DNA of 64,000 nt from Hymenobacter volaticus. GTDB lineage: Bacteria > Bacteroidota > Bacteroidia > Cytophagales > Hymenobacteraceae. Positions 56,693-64,000 of the stretch are shown here, in pieces. The notes below the pieces were generated by a model. It searched no databases and was not told where the DNA came from. It saw nothing but the letters and a program-made list of their open reading frames with translations. Location: NCBI RefSeq assembly GCF_022921055.1, contig NZ_CP095061.1:3697501-3761500 (forward strand), in the 5' to 3' direction. How positions within the stretch are numbered: the first letter of the stretch is position 1; the number at the start of each line of letters is the position of its first letter. Both the position numbers and the translations under genes were made by a program.

Positions 56693-59600
56693 ATGAAAAA
56701 CAAACTACTCTTGTTTCTGCTGATAAGCTTTGTGCTTGCAAGCAGTTTTGATGGCTTGGCACAAGGTGTGACCACCTCCGCCATGAAGGGCTTGGTGCTC
56801 GACAGCAAAGGCCAACCCCTGCCCGGCGCCACCGTAGTGGCTACCCATTTGCCCACGGGCACCAAGTACGGTACTGCCTCCCGCGACAACGGCCAATACG
56901 ACCTGCTGAACATGCGTGTTGGAGGTCCCTACGAGTTGGTGGTTTCGTTTATTGGGTCGCAGACGTACACTGACACCGGCATACAGTTGGCGCTGGGCAA
57001 GACTTTCGAAAGCAAGATCACGCTTACCGATGCCTCTCAGGCGCTAGGCGAAGTGGTAGTGAAAGGCAACCGCGACGGCCAAATCAACAAGGACCGCACC
57101 GGGGCTTCTACCAACATCAACAACAACGCCATCCGGACGCTGCCTACCATCAGCCGCTCGCAGGAAGATTTTACGCGTCTCACGCCTCAAAGCAGTGGCC
57201 TGAGCTTTGGGGGCCGCAACACGCTCTACAACAACTTCTCGCTCGACGGTTCCATTTTCAACAACTCGTTCGGGCTGGATGCCCCGACTCCAGGCGGCCA
57301 AACCAACTCGCAGCCGGTGTCGCTGGATGCTATTGAGCAGCTGGAAGTAAGCTTGGCTCCGTACGATGTGCGCCAGGGCGGCTTTACGGGAGCCGGCGTG
57401 AATGCTGTAACCAAGAGCGGCACCAACGACTTCAAAGGCACGGTCTATACCTTCCTGCGCAATGAAAGCCTGATTGGAGAGAAAGTTGGCGACGTGAAGA
57501 TTACGAACCCCGACCTGAAATTCAACCAGACGGGCTTCGCACTCGGTGGCCCCATCCTTAAAAACAAGCTGTTCTTTTTTACCAACGCCGAAATCACGCG
57601 GCGCGACGACCCGGGCCTGACGTTTCGGCCCGCCAGTAGCCCCACCGAAGCGCAAGCGGCCCTCAACGGTTCGGCTGATGGCGTGAGCCGGGTGCTGGAA
57701 AGCGACCTGATTGGCATTCGGCAGCGCCTGATTGACACCTACGGCTACGACCCCGGTTCGTACCAAGGCTTCACCTACCGCACTTATAGCGACAAGTTTC
57801 TGGTGAAGTTCGACTGGAACATCAACGCCAAGAATACTTTCTCGCTGCGCTACAACTACTTGAAAAGCTACCGTGAGCAGGGCCCCCACCCTATTGCCAT
57901 TGCGCCCTCGTCTCGGGTGCAGGGCGTGAACACGCTCCAATACTCGAATTCGGGCTATACCATCAACAACGACTTGAACTCGGTGGTAGGTGAGCTGAAC
58001 TCGCGCATTGGCGAGAAGTTCAGCAACAAGGCGCAAATCAGCTTCTCCGCTTTCCGCGACTACCGCGAATTGCCCAATGCGCCGCTTTTCCCCATGCTCG
58101 ACATCACCCGCAACGGCACTACGTATGTAACCGTGGGCACCGAGCAGTTTTCGGCCGAAAACCGGTTGGATCAGAACATTACGCAGTTCACCGACAACCT
58201 AAGCTATTTTGCCGGAGCCCACGTGCTGACGGCTGGCGTCACGTACGAGCAGTTCAACTTCGTCAACGACTTCAACTTGGCCCGCTACGGCTACCCTTTC
58301 TTCGGCGGGTTAGATGTGGACCGCTTCTTCCAGGTGACGGACCGCTCGAATCCGGCTTTCGTGGACCTAAACGCTGTAGCCGCTGCTGGCGGCCGCAACC
58401 GAGTGAAATCGGTGGATGTGAACGTGGCGCAACTTGGCTTGTATGCGCAAGATGAATGGAACGTAACACCTGCCTTCAAACTAACGCTTGGCGTGCGGGC
58501 CGATATGCCCATCTACAATACCGACGTAGCACCCAACCCGCAGATTGCCGCCGCGCCTCTGTTGGATTCGGAAGGTCGGCCGACGCAAGTTGACGTAACC
58601 AAGTTTCCGAAGGCGACGCCGCTCTTCTCGCCGCGGCTAGGCTTCAACTACGCCATCGAAAACGACCTCACCACCCAAATTCGCGGCGGTACCGGCATTT
58701 TCACTGGTCGTATCCCGTTCGTGTGGATCAGCAACCAGGCCTCCAACTCGCAGTTTGACCCCAACGGCTACACATTCCAGATCAACGGCACCGCCCGCGA
58801 CTTTAAGTTTCCGCAGGTATGGCGCTCCAATCTGGCCATCGACCAGGAACTGCCGGGCGGTATCGTAGCTACGCTGGAGGCCATTTACTCGAAGGACCGC
58901 AACGCGGCCATCCACCGCAACTACAACTTCGTGACGCCAACCCAACAGCTAACAGGTGCTGACACCCGCTTGGTGTATCCGACAGCGGGCCCCGGATTAC
59001 GCCGGGCTTCACCGGCCCCGATGGACAGTTTAGCTTCCTGGATGCTGGCGTGATTGTGCTGGAAAACACCAACAAAGGCTACCAGTACAACCTGACCGGG
59101 CAATTGAAGAAAGACTTCGATAACGGCCTCTACGTGCAAGCCGCCTATACCTACACGCAGGCCAAGGACGTGACGTCGAACCCCGGGGAAATTGCGGCTG
59201 ATGCCTACCAGCGTAATCCTGTGGTTGGCAACGCCAACAATCCGCAGTTGGCGTACAGCGACTTCGGCTTGCGGCACCGCGTTATTGGAGCAGCAGGTAA
59301 GCGTTTCGCGTATGCCGATGACCGGTTGGCCACCACCATCAGCTTCTTCTTCGAGGCGGCGCAAGGCAACCGCTTCTCCTACACCTACGCCGGCGACCTA
59401 AACCGTGACGGCATTCCTGGCAACGACCTGTTGTTTGTGCCCGCCAACCGCGACCAAATCAACTTAGTTGACATCCGCGACCAGAGCGGTAACGTGCTCG
59501 TAACGGCGGCGCAGCAGTGGGAACAATTGAACGCCTATATCAATCAGGATGATTACTTATCGGACCGCCGTGGCGGGTATACCGCGCGCAATGGTGCCAT

Positions 59601-59900
59601 CAGCCCGTGGTACACGCAGCTCGATGCCCGGGTGCTCCAAGATTTCTCGGTGAAAACCGGCGAGCGGAAGCACACGCTGCAACTTAGCCTCGACGTGCAA
59701 AACCTAGGCAACCTGCTTAATTCAGATTGGGGCGTGCGGCGCGTGTACGCCAACAACCGCTTCATCGAAACCAGCTACCTTCCAGCCGCCCCGACACGCC
59801 TACTTACCAGTTCCGTGGCGGCAACCAAACCTTTATCAACAACACCGACCTAAACAGCCGCTGGCGCGCTCAGGTGGGTTTGCGCTACATCTTCGATTAA
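56693..59900 (+). pseudogene. Oar-like TonB-dependent receptor, two frameshifts
   Basis: An outer-membrane beta-barrel receptor. It has a signal peptide (MKNKLLLFLLISFVLASSFD), a carboxypeptidase-regulatory-like beta domain (GLVLDSKGQPLPGATVVATH), a plug-like part (GGRNTLYNNFSLDGSIF, IEQLEVSLAPYDVRQGGFTG) and a long barrel. The cargo is unknown. The frame ends at 59053, but the next frame goes on (ITPGFTGPDGQFSFLDAGV) and breaks again; each shift is repaired by one C, at C4 58990-58993 and C4 59789-59792. The repaired protein of about 1,069 residues ends RWRAQVGLRYIFD at 59900, the normal barrel end. I read it as one intact gene with two sequence errors, though true decay cannot be ruled out. 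Confidence 0.85.
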
Positions 59901-59917
59901 GACGAGCTTACTTACCT

Positions 59918-59948
59918 AAAAGCCCCGAGCGGATAACTCGGGGCTTTT
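59918..59948 (+). terminator. Terminator after the receptor
   Basis: A perfect 12-bp stem (59918-59929 with 59937-59948), 7-base loop and T-run. Its position just behind the repaired stop at 59900 supports that stop. Confidence 0.9.
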
Positions 59949-59972
59949 TTGTGCAACTCAGTCAAGCAATCT

Positions 59973-60623
59973 CTATTCCTTGCTGGCGGGTGCTGTTTTC
60001 ACTTGTGGCCCCTGACCCGGCCGGGCGTAGGCAAAAGCGCCTACCGACGAGGCTCGGTAATAGGTATCGAGGCCGGAAACGCACACATCGTCGACGGCGG
60101 GCAGGTCGAGGGTACCGTCGGGGAGCAGCACGTTTTCGGGGAGGTAGATGTGCTCGACGGTGCCTACTATCAGCACCGTGCCGTTATGAATCGGTAGTTC
60201 TTCTTTCAAGCGCAAGCCAATACTGATTTTGCTTTCGCCGACGTAAGGCGCCGGAAAATCGTCGCGAAACTCGGGCGTGAAGTGGCACTGCTCGAACTCG
60301 GATTGGTCGGCGTCGAAGTCGGCGGAGGTGTAGTGGGCCTGGCCCACGAAGCTGGCGTGCACGTGGTTGATGGTGAAGCAGCCCGTGGTTTTCAGGTTCT
60401 GATAGGTGTGGCGCGGCACCGTGGTAGGCCGCGTGACTATGCCCAACACTGCCGGCGCCGACCCCAAATGAATAACCGAACTGAAAATAGCAAGGTTGGT
60501 GAAGCCTTCCGCATCGGCAGTGCCAATCAGGTTGGTAGGCTTATAGCCGGGCAGGGCATTGATGAGGTTGAGACGGTACACCTTCTCGAAAGCCTGAAGG
60601 TCGGCGGGGGTGATATGGCGCAT
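59973..60623 (-). CDS. Flavin reductase-family protein
   Basis: A 216-residue FMN-binding split-barrel protein of the flavin reductase-like group. Visible are KPTNLIGTADAEGFTNLAIF with the flavin-phosphate region near residue 30, the following GSAPAVLGIVTR strand, and TGCFTINHVHASFVGQAHYT near residue 80. It would use FMN for a redox or sensing role; the substrate is unknown. ATG 60623. The gene is convergent with the TonB receptor and divergent from the aldo/keto reductase. Confidence 0.85.
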   Translation of the reverse strand: MRHITPADLQAFEKVYRLNLINALPGYKPTNLIGTADAEGFTNLAIFSSVIHLGSAPAVLGIVTRPTTVPRHTYQNLKTTGCFTINHVHASFVGQAHYTSADFDADQSEFEQCHFTPEFRDDFPAPYVGESKISIGLRLKEELPIHNGTVLIVGTVEHIYLPENVLLPDGTLDLPAVDDVCVSGLDTYYRASSVGAFAYARPGQGPQVKTAPASKE

Positions 60624-60893
60624 AGAGAAAGTGAAATAAGAACGAGGTACAGAACTGAAAGAGGCAAGGATTAACTACAGAGGCATAGAATTTCACCGAC
60701 CGAGGAAGTGCTTAAACCTGCGCACAAAGCCGTCACAGAACATTTTGCCGGCTGCAAAAAAGCAAAATAGAAGTAGAAAGGTTTAACAAAGCGGCAAGCA
60801 CGTCAGGCAACCATATTCCTTGTTATGTCGTCACCCAATGCTTGGGAGTTCCGTTAAATAAACCGTACGCATTTCAATTAACCTCGACCTAAA

Positions 60894-61760
60894 ATGGCCA
60901 ACGCAACCGAAACTTCTTTCGATGCTACCTACTCTCTAGGCGGCGATATTACAGTGAACCGTATGGGCTACGGCGCCATGCGCATTACCGGCGACGGTAT
61001 TTGGGGGCCGCCCCAAGACCATGACGAATCCATCCGGGTGCTGCAACGGGCGGTGGAACTAGGCGTCAACTTCATCGACACCGCCGACAGCTATGGCCCC
61101 AATGTATCGGAGGAGCTGATTGCCGAAGCGTTGCATCCGTATGCGGCCGGTTTGCTGATTGCGACCAAAGGCGGTTTGCTGCGCACTGGACCCAATCAGT
61201 GGCCCATTGATGCCAGCCCAAGCCACCTGCGCGAAGCCCTGGAAGGCAGCCTCAAACGCCTCAAGCTCGATCAAATTGACTTGTATCAGCTGCACCGCGT
61301 CGATCCGAAAGTACCGTTCGAGCAGACGCTAGAATTCTTGCAGCAAGTGCAGGAAGAAGGCTTGGTAAAACACATTGGCTTGTCGGAAGTAACCGTTGAG
61401 CAAATTCAGAAGGCCCAGGAGTACGTGAAGGTGGTATCGGTGCAGAACATGTACAGCGTGGACAACCGCAAGTGGGAAGCCGAACTGAATTACACCGAGC
61501 AGAATGGCATTGCCTTTATTCCGTGGTACCCGCTGAGTGGCGGCAATGCGCAGGCCCTCGACAAGCTCACCCAGATCGGCCAGAAATACAACGCCACTAA
61601 GCAGCAAGTGGCCCTGAGCTGGCTGTTGCACCGCGCGCCCAATATCCTGCTCATTCCCGGCACCTCGAAAGTGAAGCACCTTGAAGAGAACATGCAAGCC
61701 GCTTCCATCGCGCTTACACCGGAAGATATGAGCGAGCTAGAATCGCTCAATCCTGCCTAA
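60894..61760 (+). CDS. Aldo/keto reductase
   Basis: A cytosolic NADPH-dependent carbonyl reductase of 288 residues with a TIM barrel. The tetrad is visible as Asp and Tyr in FIDTADSYGPN (residues 59-69), Lys in LIATKGG near residue 90 and His in YQLHRVDPKVPF near residue 130. The C-terminal NADPH loop is IPGTSKVKHLEEN near residue 260. The substrate is unknown. ATG 60894 gives a normal start. A perfect palindromic terminator follows. Confidence 0.92.
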   Translation: MANATETSFDATYSLGGDITVNRMGYGAMRITGDGIWGPPQDHDESIRVLQRAVELGVNFIDTADSYGPNVSEELIAEALHPYAAGLLIATKGGLLRTGPNQWPIDASPSHLREALEGSLKRLKLDQIDLYQLHRVDPKVPFEQTLEFLQQVQEEGLVKHIGLSEVTVEQIQKAQEYVKVVSVQNMYSVDNRKWEAELNYTEQNGIAFIPWYPLSGGNAQALDKLTQIGQKYNATKQQVALSWLLHRAPNILLIPGTSKVKHLEENMQAASIALTPEDMSELESLNPA

Positions 61761-61770
61761 AGCAATAAAT

Positions 61771-61832
61771 CGTTCAACAAAACAGCCCCGGTAGCTATGC
61801 TAGCATAGCTACCGGGGCTGTTTTGTTGAACG
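61771..61832. terminator. Perfect 62-base palindrome, bidirectional terminator
   Basis: The arms 61771-61801 and 61802-61832 are exact reverse complements over 31 bases with no spacer. It lies between the convergent aldo/keto reductase and DUF885 genes and carries GC-rich and A/T-rich parts on both sides, as expected for a two-way terminator. Confidence 0.88.
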
Positions 61833-61841
61833 GGCAGATTA

Positions 61842-63692
61842 TTATCTCTGCCCCAAGGCCCAAGTATCCATTTTACGCTCTAATACCGAAAGAGGCATCA
61901 CACCGTCTTTCAGCAGTTCATCGTGGAAGTCGGCAAGCCGGAAGTGTTCTTTGTTTTGGCCAGCGTATTCTTCGCGCAGCCTGTTCTTCTGAACGCCGAG
62001 CTGCTTCTGGTACTTTTCGCGCAGCTCCCGAATTTTTAGGGCGCCAATTTTATAGCTCAGCGCCTGTCCGGGAATGGCCATGTACCGCTCTATCTCGGCT
62101 GTGGCGCCTTCCTCGCTAATGGCTTCATTTTCCATCATATAGGCAATGGCCTGCTCGCGGGTCATGTCTTTGGTATGCATAGCCACGTCGACTACCAAAC
62201 GCACGGCGCGGTGCATTTCGTCGCCGAGGGCGCCCATGTACTGGTAGGGGTCGGTGTAGAGCCCTAGCTCCTTGCCGAGGCTCTCAGTATACAAGGCCCA
62301 GCCTTCGCCCATGGCTCCGTACCAGGCAAACCGGCGAAACTTAGGCAGGTTCTCGTTTTCCTGTTGCAATGAAATCTGGTAGTGGTGGCCCGGAATGGCC
62401 TCATGCAAAAATAACGATTCCATACCCGACGTGGTATTGAACTTGGTCGCATCTACAATCGGAATGTAGAAGATACCCGGCCGCGAGCCATCCGGACTGC
62501 CCTGGTTGTACTCGGCCGAAGCCGAGGCGGCCCGGAAAGCTTCCGTCTGCCGGATTTCGAACGGCGTTTTGGGCGTGCGCCCAAACATCTTGGGCAAGCT
62601 AGGCGTGATTTTGGTCTGGATAGCCCGGAAAGCATTTAGTACGTCTTCCGGCGTCTTGTAGGGCATCAGTTTGGGGTCGGTCTTCAGGGAAGCGAAGAAA
62701 GCCTTCAAGTCGCCCTGGAAGCCTACTTGCGCCTTTACCTTCTCCATTTCGGTGCGGATGCGCTTCACCTCGGCCATACCCGTCTGATAGATTTCCTCCG
62801 GCGTTTTGTCGGTGGTGGTCCAGCTCTTCACGTAGTAACGGTAGATTTCCGGGCCGCCGGGCACGACCGAAATACCAGTAGTCGGCCGGGCTTTCGGCAA
62901 ATACTCTTTCTCGAGAAAATTACCGAGCTTCTGGTACGTGGGCACCAGTTCCTCTAGAATGGCCTTCTTGTATTCGGTGGTAATACGCTGCTGATCTTCG
63001 GCTGATACTTCCTTCGGGAACCGGTTGATGGGGCCGTAGAATAGGCTCTTAGTGGGGTCCGTCACCACCAAGTCGCGCATCTGCGGAATCATCTTTTGCA
63101 CCAGCGTTTTGGGTAGCACCACCCCGGCTTTCATGCCCTGCCGGAAATTGGCAATGGCCGAATCGCCCCACACCGAGAACCCGCGCACCCGGCCGAGCCA
63201 GTTGTCGTAGTCCTTGGCCGTTTTAAAGGGCTGCACACCTTCGCCCGAGCCGTATTGCCCCATCGTGATAGGCAGGCCCCAAAACTGCTGGAATGGCATC
63301 ATCCAGGTGTTCAATTTCAGTCCCTCCAGCTTGGTTTCGAGGTCGTACTGGAAAATATCGTAGCTGATTTTGTCGTTTTCCGACAGGCTCCCGCGGTCGA
63401 ATTTCTTGAGGGCGTCAAGGTATTTCTGGTAGAACGTCTGGACTTGTTGCCGAAAGGCGCGGGTCTGGTCGTTGGGCAATTGGTCGTTGTAGCGGTTGTC
63501 GCCCTGGGTGGTGGCGTCGAGCGGAAATAAGCGAGCCTGCTCTTCCCAATACCCAGCAAAAAGGTCCGGCAATTTCTTGATTTTGGCCACGTCGGTCTCA
63601 ATGGGCGCGCTGCCATCAGCAGCAGGTTTCTGCTGGTTGCAAGCACTTAACAAGGTTACAGCCAGCAGGCCGGTAAAGGCAAACTTCTTCAT
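61842..63692 (-). CDS. DUF885 lipoprotein (probable metallo-hydrolase)
   Basis: A 616-residue DUF885 protein, lipid-anchored in the envelope. The signal peptide MKKFAFTGLLAVTLLSAC has lipobox LSAC. The likely zinc motif HEAIPGHHYQ (HExxxxH type) lies near residue 440, in the family's usual place. DUF885 proteins are mostly uncharacterised and resemble metallopeptidases. The longest frame begins at 63722, but ATG 63692 puts the signal peptide at the N-terminus. It stands alone between two strong terminators. Confidence 0.88.
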   Translation of the reverse strand: MKKFAFTGLLAVTLLSACNQQKPAADGSAPIETDVAKIKKLPDLFAGYWEEQARLFPLDATTQGDNRYNDQLPNDQTRAFRQQVQTFYQKYLDALKKFDRGSLSENDKISYDIFQYDLETKLEGLKLNTWMMPFQQFWGLPITMGQYGSGEGVQPFKTAKDYDNWLGRVRGFSVWGDSAIANFRQGMKAGVVLPKTLVQKMIPQMRDLVVTDPTKSLFYGPINRFPKEVSAEDQQRITTEYKKAILEELVPTYQKLGNFLEKEYLPKARPTTGISVVPGGPEIYRYYVKSWTTTDKTPEEIYQTGMAEVKRIRTEMEKVKAQVGFQGDLKAFFASLKTDPKLMPYKTPEDVLNAFRAIQTKITPSLPKMFGRTPKTPFEIRQTEAFRAASASAEYNQGSPDGSRPGIFYIPIVDATKFNTTSGMESLFLHEAIPGHHYQISLQQENENLPKFRRFAWYGAMGEGWALYTESLGKELGLYTDPYQYMGALGDEMHRAVRLVVDVAMHTKDMTREQAIAYMMENEAISEEGATAEIERYMAIPGQALSYKIGALKIRELREKYQKQLGVQKNRLREEYAGQNKEHFRLADFHDELLKDGVMPLSVLERKMDTWALGQR

Positions 63693-63787
63693 GTAGAAAT
63701 TACAACAAGGTTTCGTGGTCAAAAGGTAAGGGGTTTGCGCGGTTCACAGAACAACTAAACATCTGCATGGCCCTATTCTTGATATTT

Positions 63788-63836
63788 GAACCGCAAAAAG
63801 CCCGTGAGGAACATCCTCACGGGCTTTTTGCGGTTC
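63788..63836. terminator. Strong hairpin terminator
   Basis: A perfect 23-bp stem (63788-63810 with 63814-63836) with a 3-base ACA loop. It lies just beyond the stop of the partial gene at the right edge, on the minus strand. Confidence 0.92.
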
Positions 63837-63862
63837 GAGCTTATGCAAAAGATGCCGGTCAG

Positions 63863-64000
63863 TTAATTGACCGTCATGAATTTCTTGTTTACCACCCCCT
63901 GCGACGTGACGGCCTGTATCATGTACACGCGGCTTTCCGCGCCACCAGTCATGGGTACCGTACGCGTCACAAGGCCTGTAGCGCCCTCAGACAACGTCTC
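63863..64000 (-). CDS. C-terminal end of a secreted protein (type IX sorting-domain-like), partial
   Basis: The last 45 residues of a gene that starts outside the window. It reads SRVYMIQAVTSQGVV, then NKKFMTVN and TAA at 63863. This pattern of a strand with Y-M-I-Q-A, a turn and a basic strand before the stop resembles the Bacteroidota type IX secretion C-terminal domain (YxLRV...G-KK-V). The whole domain is not visible, so this is a tentative call. If right, the protein is exported and anchored by type IX secretion. Confidence 0.55.
   Translation of the reverse strand, partial: ETLSEGATGLVTRTVPMTGGAESRVYMIQAVTSQGVVNKKFMTVN

Noticed and set aside
57044..58036. 330-codon minus-strand frame opposite the TonB receptor
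   Set aside because: Shadow frame; the plus strand encodes recognisable receptor domains.

Overview
The window reads as a chromosomal segment of a Bacteroidota bacterium, most likely of the Hymenobacter group. The evidence is Bacteroidota-specific content: DUF4199, DUF4097, HTTM and BatA-type proteins, an Oar-like TonB-dependent receptor and a probable type IX secretion C-terminal domain at the right edge. Many promoters fit the Bacteroidota pattern TTG-N19-21-TAnnTTTG. Coding DNA is moderately GC-rich. No phage, insertion sequence or CRISPR array was seen.

Layout. 0-8.7 kb: LOG-family enzyme, argS, arginase and arginine decarboxylase (divergent pair), two tiny tandem lipoproteins, a HAD phosphatase and hemG. 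8.8-12 kb: a minus-strand ECF sigma / anti-sigma (zinc finger plus HEAT repeats) / two DUF4097 proteins operon. 12.3-18 kb: GT2 glycosyltransferase, TerC, a GT51 transglycosylase and purB. 18.2-24.9 kb: cell-envelope glycosyltransferases (one frameshifted GT9), two DUF4199 proteins and a BatA-type protein. 25-30.8 kb: a complete rRNA operon on the minus strand (16S, tRNA-Ile, tRNA-Ala, 23S, 5S) with three tandem promoter candidates and two boxB/boxA-like antitermination sites. 30.9-35.4 kb: purA, STAS and Fur in an overlapping operon, then a doubly frameshifted RelA/SpoT gene. 35.7-39.6 kb: tRNA-Leu, tig, clpP and clpX. 39.8-44.8 kb: an AT-rich exostosin-type gene, lpxB, queD and a BtuF/BtuC-like uptake pair. 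45-49.6 kb: hldD, an FAD/NAD(P)-binding protein, a zinc-less alcohol dehydrogenase-like protein and a DCC protein. 49.9-52.3 kb: three exported Ser/Thr/Gly-rich low-complexity proteins, two of which share an upstream motif. 52.4-64 kb: HTTM protein, metallo-beta-lactamase-fold hydrolase, lipoprotein, DUF4126, a twice-frameshifted TonB-dependent receptor, flavin reductase, aldo/keto reductase, a DUF885 lipoprotein and the end of a secreted protein.

How genes work together. lpxB, hldD, the GT9/GT4/GT2 enzymes and possibly the HAD phosphatase serve lipid A, heptose and surface glycans; the GT51 enzyme serves peptidoglycan. purA and purB are the two adenylosuccinate enzymes. Tig-ClpP-ClpX form a protein folding and turnover cluster. 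The sigma/anti-sigma/DUF4097 set looks like an envelope-sensing unit. BtuF and BtuC lack a nearby ATPase.

Caution on sequence quality. Three unrelated genes carry five one-base frameshifts, each repaired by adding one base and four of them in C or G runs. This fits uncorrected homopolymer indels better than gene decay. Most start codons that I moved from the longest ORF are explained in the entries.
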